Source of the DNA: Vicinamibacteraceae bacterium
GTDB lineage: Bacteria; Acidobacteriota; Vicinamibacteria; Vicinamibacterales; UBA8438
Assembly (NCBI GenBank): GCA_012271165.1
Contig: JAAXGX010000195.1
Location: forward strand, 1 to 33,616
Reading direction: 5' to 3'
DNA: 33,616 nt
A program made the translations under genes and the position numbers. The stretch's first letter is position 1; each line of letters opens with the position of its first letter. The notes under the pieces are model-generated. The model was not told the DNA's origin. It saw only the letters and a program-made list of their open reading frames with translations, and did not search any database. Shown in pieces: positions 1 to 8,147 of this stretch.

Positions 1-3000
1 GGGGCGACCGACGTGCCGCGCAACAGTCCCCACCTGGTCTACCTGATGATGAGCGGCCAGGCAGTCTGGATCCTGTTCGTGTGGGCCTGGGTCTTCGCGC
101 AGGTGGTCGTCCGCGATCGGACCGCCAATCTGCACGAGGTGGTGCTGTCGGCGCCGGTCTCGCTGTCCGCGCTGCTCGCGGGCCGCTACCTCGGCGCGCT
201 GGTCCTCGCCAGCCTGCTGGCCCTCGCGACCGGACTCGGGTTCCTGCTGGTGCCGCTGCTCGGCGCTCTCGGGCTGATCCCCGCCGACGCGGTGGGGCCG
301 CAGCCGCTGTTCGCGATCGGCCACACGCTGCTGATCCTGACGCTGCCCTCCGCCGCCGGGCTCGGCGCGCTGCTGCTCTGCGCCGCGATCCGCACCCGCA
401 GCGTCGCCGGACCGTTCGCGCTCGCGGCGGTGCTGATGCTGATCTGGATGGTGGCCATGGTCGTGGTACGCGGCGCCGACGGCAGCCCGGCGCTGGCGAC
501 CCTCCTCGACCCGTCCGCGTACGCGGAGGTAGAGGAGCAGACCAACCTCTGGACGCCGCGCGAGAAGGCAGTAGGCGTCCTGCAGATGACGACGCCGCTG
601 GTCGTCAACCGCCTGCTCTGGACGTTCCCGCCGCTGCTGCTGCTGGGAGCCGTGCTGCGCCGGGTGCAACGCGAGCGGTTGGCGCTCGAGCGCGCGCCGT
701 CGGTGCGGGGACCGGGCCACGCGGCCGACGGGCACGAAGCCGAGCGGTCCGATCCCGATGCGCCGCCGCTCGGCGTCCCGCGGCAGCCGTCGTGGCTCGA
801 CGCCGCGTGGAGCGAGGCGGCCTGGCATCTCGCGCTTTCGTTCCGCGGGTGGGGAACGCCGCTCGCCCTCCTCATGCTGGCGGCGTTGGGCGTGGGCGGC
901 TCGTTCGTCCACGTCATCCTCCACGCCGACGGCCCCATCCTCCCCCGCCCCGATCTCCTCGATCCGCTGCTGGTCGAGTTCTTCTACCTGGTGCTCGCGT
1001 TCATGGTGGCGGCGTTCGTCGGGGTCATGGCCCGCCGGGACGACCGCCCCGGCTACGGCGAGATCGCCGACGCCACCCCCGCGCCCCTGGGAAGCCGGGT
1101 GGCGGGCCGCGCGCTGGCCGCCGGCGCCGTCACCGTCGTCTTCGCCCTGACCCCGACCGTCGCGGTGTGGATCGTGAACGCCCTCGTGGTCCCCGACGCC
1201 TTCAGCCTGCTCGATCCCGTCCTCCACTTCGGGCTGGTGCTCGCCCCGTCGATGCTGGAGCTGTGCGCGCTGGTGCTGCTGGCCCACGCGGTGGTCCGCC
1301 ACACGGGCGGGGCGCACGCGGCCGGCATCATCTGCGCCTTCTTCATCGTGGTCAATCACGAGCTGGGCGTCACCACCTATCCGCCGGTCGAGGTCGGCGT
1401 GCCGCCGAGCATCACGCTGTCGGAGTTCGCCGGGTGGGCGCCGTGGCTGGGCTACGTCCTGACCCTCGACCTCTACAAACTGGCCGTCGCGGCCGGCATC
1501 GTCGCGTTGGCGTGGCTCGCCTGGCCGCGCGGCACCGCGCTCACCATGGCCCTCCGCTGGCGGACCGGCATGCGCAGGGCCGCGGGCGCAGCGGGCGCGT
1601 TGGCGGCTGCCGCCGTCGTGCTGGCTGCCGGCGTCCACAGTGTGCTGCACGAGCAACTCGTGACACTGGGCGGCTATGAATCGCAGCCCGTGGCGACGGC
1701 GGACGACGCCGCCTGGGAGCGACGCTGGTGGGCCGAGGCGACGCCCTTCTCCGTGGCGGGCGGGGAGGCGCACATCGTCGTCCATCCGGCTGAGCGCGTT
1801 GCGGTGGTGCGCTGGCGGCTCGACGGCGTCCGGTCGCGTTCCGGCACGCTGCACGGCTCGCTGCCGCACGGGGCCGAGATCGCGCGCGCCGCCGTCAACG
1901 GCCGCGAGGCATCGCCAACCGTGGCGTTCGACCACTTCGCGCTGCCGCTCGAAGCCTGCGGTATCACGGCCGAGGGCTGCGCCGTGGAGCTGGACGTCGC
2001 CGCCCGCGGAGAGGGGTGGTCGGCGGAGGGAGAGACTCCCTGGCTGCACCCCTCCGGCGTATGGCTCCGCGCCGCCGACCTGCTGCCGACGCTCGGGCAC
2101 GACCCCGACCGGCTGGTGCGTGCGCCCCGTGAACGCCGGACCCACGGCCTCGACCCCGTCCCCGGCAACGTCCCGGCCGGTGCGCTGGCGCCCGCAGCCG
2201 GCGTGGCGCCAGCGGGCGACTGGCGCTGGACCGTGACCTTCGCCGGTACCGAGCGCGACGTGGAACGCCCGGACGGCACCCGCATCGCCGCGACCGGCGC
2301 CCGCATCGCCACAACCGGCGGACCGTTCGACTTCGCCGCGGCCTGGTGGCCGGAGACGCCCGTCGTGACCCGCCGCGGCGGCATCGCCGCGCTGCACGGG
2401 CCACAGCGCGCGCGCGACGCGGACGACGTCCTCGACGACGTCACGGCCATGCACGCCTGCGTCGCCGCCACCCTGGGCCGCGCGCCGGTGGTGCGCACCG
2501 TGCTGCAGGCGCCGCGCGAGCGCGGCAAGACCGCGCTCTACGGCAACCTGCTCTGGCTGCCCGAGCACGAGGGGTGGGACATCTCCGGAGAGGCCTTCGG
2601 CCGCTGGCGGCGCCGCGCCACCATCGCCGCCGCGCTGGCCGCGCGCACGCTGACCGACGAGGCCGACCTGCGCAAGGAGCCCGGCGAGGACTGGCTGCGG
2701 GTCGGTGTCCCCGGCTGGGTCGGCCTCGAGTGCGTCCGCGAGGAGGACGGCGTGGACGCGTGGCTGGCGCTGCAGGCGCGAGCCAGCGACCAGGTCGTCG
2801 AGGCCCTCGGCGCGCTGGACGCGCCCGCGGTGGGCGTCGCGGCCGCCGGCGACGTGCCGTGGGTGCGGGAGTACACGCCGCTGGCGACGGTCGGCTGGGT
2901 GGAGTCCGTCGGCCTTGAGGACGCCGGCGGCGCGGTCGGCGCCGTGATCGCCGGGGTGCGGGCCGGCACGCGGCTGGCCGACGCCCTGGCCGAGGCGGTC

Positions 3001-3303
3001 GGTGCCGGCACGGCCGAGGCCCTGCTCGGACCGCCGGCGGCGTCGGACGTGCTGGTCGCGCAGGCGGCGCGCACCCTCGAGATAGGCGGCCAGCGCTGGC
3101 GCTGGCAGGACGGCGGGTGGGTGCCGGTCACCGGCGCCATCCACGTGACGCAGCGCTTCGACGACGACAGCGGCGGCCGCCGCCGCATCGGCCCCGTGCC
3201 GACGTCGGTCGACCCCGACGCGCCGTTCACGCTGATCGACGCCTGGCCGTCCTTCGAGCGAACACCGACCGACAACGTCTGGCGCGGGGCAGGAAACGAT
3301 TGA
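1..3303 (+). CDS. ABC-2 permease fused to an M1-peptidase-like periplasmic domain (5' partial)
   Basis: The frame is open from base 1, so the true start lies outside the window; about 1100 residues are visible. Residues 1-220 form a hydrophobic block with the family-typical opening NSPHLVYLMM, then RDRTANLHEVVLSAPVS and GRYLGAL. A charged linker (about 225-265) leads to a second membrane block (about 280-545), so two permease halves are fused. Residues 560-1100 are a soluble domain, presumably periplasmic. Its order matches proteins annotated as ABC permease/M1 aminopeptidase: a beta-rich region, a stretch where HEXXH should lie (about 870-885, reading TIAAALAART) and a WLRVGVPGW segment at 898 where the distal glutamate segment normally sits. 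No HEXXH exists, so the domain looks catalytically dead. It should need an ATPase, probably encoded upstream. Substrate unknown. It converges on the next operon with a 15-base gap. Confidence 0.72.
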   Translation, partial: GATDVPRNSPHLVYLMMSGQAVWILFVWAWVFAQVVVRDRTANLHEVVLSAPVSLSALLAGRYLGALVLASLLALATGLGFLLVPLLGALGLIPADAVGPQPLFAIGHTLLILTLPSAAGLGALLLCAAIRTRSVAGPFALAAVLMLIWMVAMVVVRGADGSPALATLLDPSAYAEVEEQTNLWTPREKAVGVLQMTTPLVVNRLLWTFPPLLLLGAVLRRVQRERLALERAPSVRGPGHAADGHEAERSDPDAPPLGVPRQPSWLDAAWSEAAWHLALSFRGWGTPLALLMLAALGVGGSFVHVILHADGPILPRPDLLDPLLVEFFYLVLAFMVAAFVGVMARRDDRPGYGEIADATPAPLGSRVAGRALAAGAVTVVFALTPTVAVWIVNALVVPDAFSLLDPVLHFGLVLAPSMLELCALVLLAHAVVRHTGGAHAAGIICAFFIVVNHELGVTTYPPVEVGVPPSITLSEFAGWAPWLGYVLTLDLYKLAVAAGIVALAWLAWPRGTALTMALRWRTGMRRAAGAAGALAAAAVVLAAGVHSVLHEQLVTLGGYESQPVATADDAAWERRWWAEATPFSVAGGEAHIVVHPAERVAVVRWRLDGVRSRSGTLHGSLPHGAEIARAAVNGREASPTVAFDHFALPLEACGITAEGCAVELDVAARGEGWSAEGETPWLHPSGVWLRAADLLPTLGHDPDRLVRAPRERRTHGLDPVPGNVPAGALAPAAGVAPAGDWRWTVTFAGTERDVERPDGTRIAATGARIATTGGPFDFAAAWWPETPVVTRRGGIAALHGPQRARDADDVLDDVTAMHACVAATLGRAPVVRTVLQAPRERGKTALYGNLLWLPEHEGWDISGEAFGRWRRRATIAAALAARTLTDEADLRKEPGEDWLRVGVPGWVGLECVREEDGVDAWLALQARASDQVVEALGALDAPAVGVAAAGDVPWVREYTPLATVGWVESVGLEDAGGAVGAVIAGVRAGTRLADALAEAVGAGTAEALLGPPAASDVLVAQAARTLEIGGQRWRWQDGGWVPVTGAIHVTQRFDDDSGGRRRIGPVPTSVDPDAPFTLIDAWPSFERTPTDNVWRGAGND

Positions 3304-3318
3304 CGTGCAGCGGGCGCG

Positions 3319-4299
3319 CTACCGCGCTGTCTGGGCAGCGGCGGACCGGCGCCGGAGGATGATCCAGTGCGGGCACTTCGCGGTGTCCGCGTAGAGCCGC
3401 TCGCAGTCGTCGCACCGCACGCACTCGGTCATGACGATCTGCGGGCCGCGAATCGCCCCCCATTCGCAGGTCTTCTCGCAGATCTTGCAGGTGTTGCACT
3501 CGGACCAGCGCTTGATCCGGAACACGGTCAGCTTCGAGATGAGCCCCAGGAAGGCGCCGACCGGGCACAGGAAGCGGCAGTACAGGTTGCGGACGAAGAC
3601 CGTGGCGACGAGCAGGACGGCGAGCCCCGCCCACATGCCGGTCGAGGCCCGGCGGGTGAACATCCAGAACGGCTCCACGTAGCGGTACGCCGCGATGTCG
3701 GTGGTCAGGAAGAAGTAGAGCAGCGTGGCGCCCAGGAGCCCGAACTTCACCAGCGCCGCGCGCCGCTCGAGCCACGCCGGCACCTCGACGCGCAGCCGGG
3801 CCGGGACGATCCGGTCCATGAGCTGCGTCAGCGCCCCGAACGCGCACACGCGCCCGCAGTACAGCCGGCCCCACAGCACCGTCGTCACCAGCGTGAAGCC
3901 GGCGAACAGGTACCACGCCAGGCTGTACTTGAAGACCGGCAGGTTGCCGGCCAGCAGCCCGTAGACGTTGACCACCGAGACGAGCTGGCTCTTGGTGAAC
4001 CCCAGATAGACGATGGCGGCCACGAGCGTGACGTACTTCAGCGCGACGCTCTTGCGGAAGAAGCTCACGAGGGCCAGGGCCGCGAAGGCCGTGAACAGCA
4101 GGAGGTCCGAGGCCTGATCGCGCAGCAACGTGGCCCAGGTCTCCGGCTCCTCGACCTCGTCATCGAACCCCCACGGGTCGGCTTCCAGCTCGTCCTCGAA
4201 ACCCCAGGGGTCCGTCTCCTGCTCGGGCTGGGCAAGCACGGCCGCGGGAGCGGCCGTCGCCGCGGCGAGCAGCACGATGGCCGCAACGGCGCGCCGCAT
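3319..4299 (-). CDS. Membrane-bound polyferredoxin, NosR/NapH-like 4Fe-4S protein
   Basis: 326 residues. An N-terminal signal-like segment (1-23, ending VLAQ) is followed by an acidic stretch holding two DPWGF(E/D)DE units, then about five or six membrane helices. Two cysteine motifs typical of NapH/NosR membrane electron carriers sit at helix ends: YCGRVCAFGA and YCRFLCPVGA. The C-terminus carries a ferredoxin-type C-x2-C-x2-C-x3-C (CNTCKICEKTC) and a second, looser cluster CVRCDDC...CP. In the family such proteins move electrons between quinol or flavin and a periplasmic partner. The start overlaps the stop of the upstream FMN-binding gene (TGATG), so the two are translationally coupled. 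Together they match the two halves of NosR. No nosZ is visible, so the partner reductase is unknown. Confidence 0.8.
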   Translation of the reverse strand: MRRAVAAIVLLAAATAAPAAVLAQPEQETDPWGFEDELEADPWGFDDEVEEPETWATLLRDQASDLLLFTAFAALALVSFFRKSVALKYVTLVAAIVYLGFTKSQLVSVVNVYGLLAGNLPVFKYSLAWYLFAGFTLVTTVLWGRLYCGRVCAFGALTQLMDRIVPARLRVEVPAWLERRAALVKFGLLGATLLYFFLTTDIAAYRYVEPFWMFTRRASTGMWAGLAVLLVATVFVRNLYCRFLCPVGAFLGLISKLTVFRIKRWSECNTCKICEKTCEWGAIRGPQIVMTECVRCDDCERLYADTAKCPHWIILRRRSAAAQTAR

Positions 4300-4817
4300 C
4301 AGCGCGCCTCCGGGGGCACGATCAGGCGCCTGGCGAGCCGGCGCGCGCCGTTGCGCACGGCCCGCGTTGCGCTCGTCACCGTGAGGGTGGCGGTGGAGAC
4401 GGCGTCGATGTCGTTGCCGACCCGGAAGGGATCGCGAATGCTCTTGCGGACGAACTGGGCGGCGTAGCGCGGCAGATCGATGGAGAAGTAGCCGTACGGC
4501 TCGTAGTGATCGGCGACGACAATGCCGGTCAGGACGCCGTCCGTGTCGACCCCGGTCAGAATCTTGATCGGCCCGTCGTAGCCCCGCTCGAGCGGCTCGA
4601 GCTCGGTCGTCCAGAAGGCGTAGCCGATCAGCCTCCGGCCGCCTCTCGGCGACCCCGCGTACGCCTTGAAGTGCGGCGGGTCGCCCTCCTTCGACGAGAA
4701 CGAGGTCGCCGCCGGAAACAGATCGTCGAGTTGCCGCCGCAGCTCGGCGTCGACCCCCACCTGTCCCGCCGCGACCCCGGCCACGAGCAACGCCAGCGCG
4801 AATGCCATCGCCTTCAT
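4299..4817 (-). CDS. FMN-binding domain protein, NosR N-terminal/NqrC-like
   Basis: 172 residues with an N-terminal signal peptide (MKAMAFALALLVAGVAAGQ). The body contains the FMN_bind pattern seen in NosR and NqrC/RnfG: GYDGPIKILTGVD, then VVADHYEPYG, and near the end DIDAVSTATLTVTS, the place where the S/T-G-A-T flavinylation motif occurs. Here the glycine is replaced by threonine (S-T-A-T), but the threonine that would bind FMN covalently is kept. The start at 4817 was chosen over a start at 4856 because the signal peptide begins there and a GGAG lies about 7 bases upstream. It is the first gene of a two-gene unit with the polyferredoxin. Expected location is periplasmic, passing electrons to or from the membrane iron-sulfur protein. 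Confidence 0.8.
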   Translation of the reverse strand: MKAMAFALALLVAGVAAGQVGVDAELRRQLDDLFPAATSFSSKEGDPPHFKAYAGSPRGGRRLIGYAFWTTELEPLERGYDGPIKILTGVDTDGVLTGIVVADHYEPYGYFSIDLPRYAAQFVRKSIRDPFRVGNDIDAVSTATLTVTSATRAVRNGARRLARRLIVPPEAR

Positions 4818-4891
4818 TCGAACTCCAGGATGCCGATTATGCTGCGGGCCGGCCACGCGGTCAAACTGCCCGGCGGTCGGCCCGCGGCCCG

Positions 4892-4897
4892 TATAAT
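4892..4897 (+). promoter_or_regulatory. -10 promoter element (TATAAT)
   Basis: A perfect TATAAT in very GC-rich surroundings, 25 bases before the ATG at 4923. No convincing -35 is seen 17 bases upstream. An AGGAGG at 4913-4918 lies between it and the start codon. The 105-base gap separates divergent genes, so a promoter for the minus-strand FMN-binding gene should also be here, but I could not place one. Confidence 0.5.
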
Positions 4898-4922
4898 AGG
4901 CGCCCGACCAACAGGAGGACCT

Positions 4923-5387
4923 ATGTCACCGATTCGGCAGGTCGCGGCCTGGGCGGCGCTCGGCTGGTGTCTCGCGGGCCCCGCGGCAGTCGCGGCGCAG
5001 GATGACCGCCTCGCGGCGGCGGGCAGCCTCGACTGCTCGTTCACGCTGATTGCGACCGGCACATGGACCGACGGCGACCCCGAGGCGGACGTGGACGCGG
5101 CGACGCTGTCCTTTCGCTTCGAGGCCATCGACACGGCGGGCGCCACCGCCGAGGTGATCGGCCCGTTCGGCCCGTCGCACATCATCACGCGGCTGACCGG
5201 CGACTACCTCCACTTCCTGCAGATGTTCAGCTCGGGTCCGCTGTACACGACCACGATCTTCGACCGCGAGACGGAAGACGGTCGGCTCATGGCCGTGCAC
5301 ACGCGCCATGAGTACACGGACGTCTCGCTGATCGGCTTCACGTCGCGGCCCGAGCAGTACTACGGCGACTGCGCGGCCGGCCCCTGA
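4923..5387 (+). CDS. Small secreted protein of unknown function
   Basis: 154 residues. A signal peptide covers about residues 1-24 (MSPIRQVAAWAALGWCL...AVAAQ). The mature part is about 130 residues, starts near a DCSFTL segment and ends QYYGDCAAGP, so two cysteines near the ends could form a disulfide. It is rich in beta-type alternation (SFRFEAID, YTTTIFDRETEDGRLMAVHT). The start is firm: AGGAGG at 4913-4918 lies 4 bases before the ATG and TATAAT lies upstream. I do not recognise the family. It is a single-gene unit, divergent from the FMN-binding gene and convergent with the cyclase. Confidence 0.75.
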   Translation: MSPIRQVAAWAALGWCLAGPAAVAAQDDRLAAAGSLDCSFTLIATGTWTDGDPEADVDAATLSFRFEAIDTAGATAEVIGPFGPSHIITRLTGDYLHFLQMFSSGPLYTTTIFDRETEDGRLMAVHTRHEYTDVSLIGFTSRPEQYYGDCAAGP

Positions 5388-5403
5388 CGCGCCGGCCGGC
5401 CGC
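5373..5403. terminator. GC-rich hairpin between convergent genes
   Basis: Perfect 9-base inverted repeat (GCGGCCGGC ... GCCGGCCGC) with a 13-base loop that contains the stop codon of the small secreted protein. It sits between two convergent genes, where a bidirectional terminator is expected. No T-run follows on either side, so intrinsic termination is uncertain. Confidence 0.35.
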
Positions 5404-5420
5404 CGTCTGCCCGCCCGCCA

Positions 5421-6413
5421 TCAGAAGATGGCGAGCGGGTTCACCGGCGAGCCGGTGCCGCCCGGGACGCGCAGCGGCGCGATCACCAGCATGAAGTCCC
5501 ACTGCTCGAGCCGCGCCGCCGTCTCGGCGGCCGCCTCGAGGTCCAGGTTGTCGAGCAGGTTCATGCCGCGCGCCACGATGGCGTAGCGGTGGATCGGATT
5601 GAAGCCCAGACCCGGCACCGTGTCGGGCGCCTCGTGCACCGAGTCGGCGCCCAGCAGCGCGATGTCGCGCTCGGCCATCCAGGGCATCACCGACGCGTCC
5701 CAGCCGGACATGGCGCCGCCGGCGCCCATGGCCGCGCGCCGCGCCCAGCGGCCGGTGCGCAGTAGCAGCGCGTCGCCCGAGCCGATGCTGACGCCCGCCA
5801 TCTCCTCCCACGCCTCGATGTCTTCCGCGTACAGCTTCGTGCCCGGCTCGAGGTAGGGCACTCCCTTCAGGCGCGGCATGTCCACCAGGACCCCCTTCGT
5901 CACGAGGCCGTCCCGCATGCCGGCGGTGTCCATCACGGAGCAACCGTCCTCGGTGACCACGTCGCGGTAGTCGTGCCCGTTGTACAGCCGGTCGTTGTAG
6001 AAGACGTGGCACAGGCCGTCGAGGTGGGAGAACTGGATGCCGTGGAAGTACACCTCGATGCGATCGCCCGAGTTCTGGCCCTCGTGGTTGATGCTCATCT
6101 GGAGCTGATACGGCTCGCGGACGTCCGCGGCCTCCTCGGAGAGGAAGTCGTGCGCCAGCGACACCGTGGTCCCGTTCCGCACGAGACCGGCGGCTTCCTT
6201 GCGCTTTGCGGGCGTCATCAGGTTGACGGCGCCCAGCTCGTCGTCCTCGCCCCAGCGCCCCCAGTTCGACAGCTCCTCCATCCACGCCTCGAACTGCTCG
6301 ACGGTGATCGGCGTCCGGTCCTCGGATGATTGCGTGAACGAGACCACGCCCAGCCCCGGGAGCGCAATCCCAAGCACACCCGCCAGCACGAGTCGAGTCA
6401 ACACCGTTCTCAT
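5421..6413 (-). CDS. Cyclase-family hydrolase (kynurenine formamidase-like), secreted
   Basis: 330 residues. The N-terminus (MRTVLTRLVLAGVLGIALPGL) is a signal peptide or anchor, so the enzyme probably works outside the cytoplasm. The metal-binding signature of the cyclase/formamidase superfamily is present as SHLDGLCH, with H130, D132 and H136 as likely ligands, preceded by YFHGIQF. Related family proteins hydrolyse formyl-kynurenine or cyclic amides and esters; the substrate here is unknown. The start was set at 6413 because GGGAGG lies 6 bases upstream and the signal peptide begins there; the longer open frame upstream is repeat DNA. The C-terminus (VNPLAIF) is close to the family end. The next gene upstream is an aldo/keto reductase in the same direction, separated by a repeat. 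Confidence 0.85.
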   Translation of the reverse strand: MRTVLTRLVLAGVLGIALPGLGVVSFTQSSEDRTPITVEQFEAWMEELSNWGRWGEDDELGAVNLMTPAKRKEAAGLVRNGTTVSLAHDFLSEEAADVREPYQLQMSINHEGQNSGDRIEVYFHGIQFSHLDGLCHVFYNDRLYNGHDYRDVVTEDGCSVMDTAGMRDGLVTKGVLVDMPRLKGVPYLEPGTKLYAEDIEAWEEMAGVSIGSGDALLLRTGRWARRAAMGAGGAMSGWDASVMPWMAERDIALLGADSVHEAPDTVPGLGFNPIHRYAIVARGMNLLDNLDLEAAAETAARLEQWDFMLVIAPLRVPGGTGSPVNPLAIF

Positions 6414-6511
6414 CGGTGACCTCCCTTGCATGCCGCCTGCCCTGCCGGGCCGGCCCCGACAGCCTACCGCAGAACCGCTCTGCGCGCGACCGCTGCAGCA
6501 CCAGCGATGCC

Positions 6512-6616
6512 CGTGCGGCCACGAGGCGCGCACGGCGCGCCTCGGCGGGAGTGGCGCGGGGCGAAGGGGTCCCCGCAAACGGACGCCGGGGGTTCGGGGC
6601 AAAGCCCCGTCTGATT
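6512..6616 (+). repeat. Dispersed 105-base repeat, copy A, with three hairpins
   Basis: Matches the reverse complement of 20384-20488 at about 96 of 105 positions by eye, with identical length. Three inverted repeats are inside. The first is 6523-6531/6535-6543 (GAGGCGCGC, loop ACG). The second is 6556-6561/6571-6576 (GCGGGG/CCCCGC). The third is 6595-6600/6604-6609 (CGGGGC, loop AAA, GCCCCG). It ends in CTGATT. It fills most of the gap between the cyclase and the aldo/keto reductase, with its CTGATT end 7 bases from the reductase stop codon. Confidence 0.85.
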
Positions 6617-6623
6617 GAAGCTT

Positions 6624-7709
6624 CTAGTAGCGTTCCCCGGCGCTCGCCGGCGCCATGGGCCACACCGTCGACGGCTCGCCGTTGACGGTGGCGCCGGCGT
6701 GCATGATGGTCGACGCGGCGTGCAGGAATCCTGCCGGGAAGCCGAGCTGCGGCTCCGACACGCGATCGAGCGCCTCGACCTGCTCCGGCGTCAGCCGCAC
6801 GTCGAGGCCGGCCAGGTTCTGCTCGAGCTGCTCCAGCGTGCGGGCCCCGATGATGGTCGACGTGACGCCCGGCCGCGCCTGCACCCAGGCGAGGGCCACG
6901 GCCGCCGGCGGTGCGGCGACCACGTCGGCGACGCGGATCAGCTCGTCGATGATGTCGAAGGTGCGCTCGTGGAGGTAGTCCGTCACGCGCCGGCCCCGCC
7001 CGGGGTTGGCGTCCCCGGCGTTCTCGCGCGTGTACTTCCCGGTCAGCACGCCGGCCCGCAGCGGCGACCAGGGAGCGACGCCCAGCCCGAGCTCGCGCGC
7101 CATGGGCATCAGCTCGCCCTCGACCGTGCGCTCGATCAGCGAGTACTCGATCTGCAGCGCCGCCAGCGGGGTCCAGCCCTTGAACCGCGCCAGCATCTGC
7201 GCCTGCGCGGTCTTCCAGGCCGGCGTGTCCGAGAACCCGATGTAGCGCACCTTGCCCGCGCGCACGAGGTCGTCGAGCGCCCGCATCGTCTCCTCGATGG
7301 GCGTAAACCGGTCCCACAGGTGCATCCAGTACAGGTCGATGTAGTCCGTGCGCAGGCGCCGCAGCGACTCCTCGCACGCCGCCGTCAGCGACTTGCGGCT
7401 GGCGCCTCCGCCGTTCGGGTCCCCGGGATACAGGTTGGCGAAAAACTTGGTCGCGATGACGAGCCGGTCCCGTCCGAGGCTGGCCGCCCGCAGGTAGTCG
7501 CCGATGATCGTCTCCGAGTGCCCCTTGGTGTACGCGTTCGCGGTGTCGATGAAGTTCCCGCCGCGCTCGATGTACGCAGAGAGGATCGCTTCCGACGTGG
7601 CGACGTCCGAGCCCCAGCCCCAGTCCTCGCCGAACGTCATCGCGCCGAGACAGAACGGGCTGACCCGCAGCCCGGAATCGCCGAGTGTCACGTAGTGGTC
7701 GAGTGCCAT
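6624..7709 (-). CDS. Aldo/keto reductase
   Basis: 361 residues. NAD(P)H-dependent reductase of the AKR (beta/alpha)8 barrel family, cytoplasmic, no signal peptide. The catalytic tetrad is visible: D55 and Y60 in FIDTANAY, K88 in IATKFF and H130 in LYWMHLWD. The cofactor-binding end of the barrel (STIIGARTLEQLEQNL) is present. The start at 7709 was chosen because the protein opens with the usual beta-hairpin (YVTLGDSGLRVSPFCLGAM); upstream sequence in frame is not protein-like. The length is slightly above the usual 310-350, with a C-terminal tail ending SAGERY. Substrate cannot be told. It lies 51 bases from a divergent operon and upstream of the cyclase gene, with repeat copy A between them. 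Confidence 0.9.
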   Translation of the reverse strand: MALDHYVTLGDSGLRVSPFCLGAMTFGEDWGWGSDVATSEAILSAYIERGGNFIDTANAYTKGHSETIIGDYLRAASLGRDRLVIATKFFANLYPGDPNGGGASRKSLTAACEESLRRLRTDYIDLYWMHLWDRFTPIEETMRALDDLVRAGKVRYIGFSDTPAWKTAQAQMLARFKGWTPLAALQIEYSLIERTVEGELMPMARELGLGVAPWSPLRAGVLTGKYTRENAGDANPGRGRRVTDYLHERTFDIIDELIRVADVVAAPPAAVALAWVQARPGVTSTIIGARTLEQLEQNLAGLDVRLTPEQVEALDRVSEPQLGFPAGFLHAASTIMHAGATVNGEPSTVWPMAPASAGERY

Positions 7710-7760
7710 CCCGCGAGTGTACCGCCATCGGAAAACGCGCGTGGTAGGCTGAATCTCGGG

Positions 7761-8147
7761 ATGCGACGCACGCTGCTGCTCTCCGCGTGGCTGCCGATCG
7801 GGATGGTCGTCCTGGCGCTGCTCAGGCTCGCCTTCGACCCGGGCTTCGCTCCCGGCCCGGCGGCGGTCACGGCCCTGCCGGCGATGGTCATGGGACTCGC
7901 CTTCACGTGGCCCGCCGGCATCCCGCTGACGCTGGCCCTCGAGCGGCTCCATCCCCGCTCCCTACCGCTGACGGTCGTCTGCGCGGCCGTGCTCTGTCCG
8001 CTGTCGGTCGCCGCGGTCACCGTCGGCGGCCTGTTCGGGCCGATCGGCATCTGGGCCTATGCCAGCTTCGTCTCGCTCCCGGCCTGGCTCTCGCTGGGGC
8101 TGCTCGCCGGTATCGAGCGTCTGCGCGCAACACGGCAGGCATCATGA
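7761..8147 (+). CDS. Small integral membrane protein, unknown
   Basis: 128 residues with about four membrane helices and little else (for example LLLSAWLPIGMVVLALL, VTALPAMVMGLAF, and helices ending LFGPIGIWAYASF and LSLGLLAGIERL). I do not recognise the family. Its stop codon overlaps the start of the cytochrome c gene (ATGA at 8144-8147), so it heads a three-gene operon with the cytochrome and the PQQ dehydrogenase. A TAGGCT hexamer lies 10 bases before the ATG, leaving a very short leader. Confidence 0.7.
   Translation: MRRTLLLSAWLPIGMVVLALLRLAFDPGFAPGPAAVTALPAMVMGLAFTWPAGIPLTLALERLHPRSLPLTVVCAAVLCPLSVAAVTVGGLFGPIGIWAYASFVSLPAWLSLGLLAGIERLRATRQAS

Noticed and set aside
6426-6614. Short open frame and upstream extension of the cyclase frame through 6414-6602
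   Set aside because: Both are translations of repeat copy A; the cyclase has a good ribosome binding site and signal peptide at 6413.
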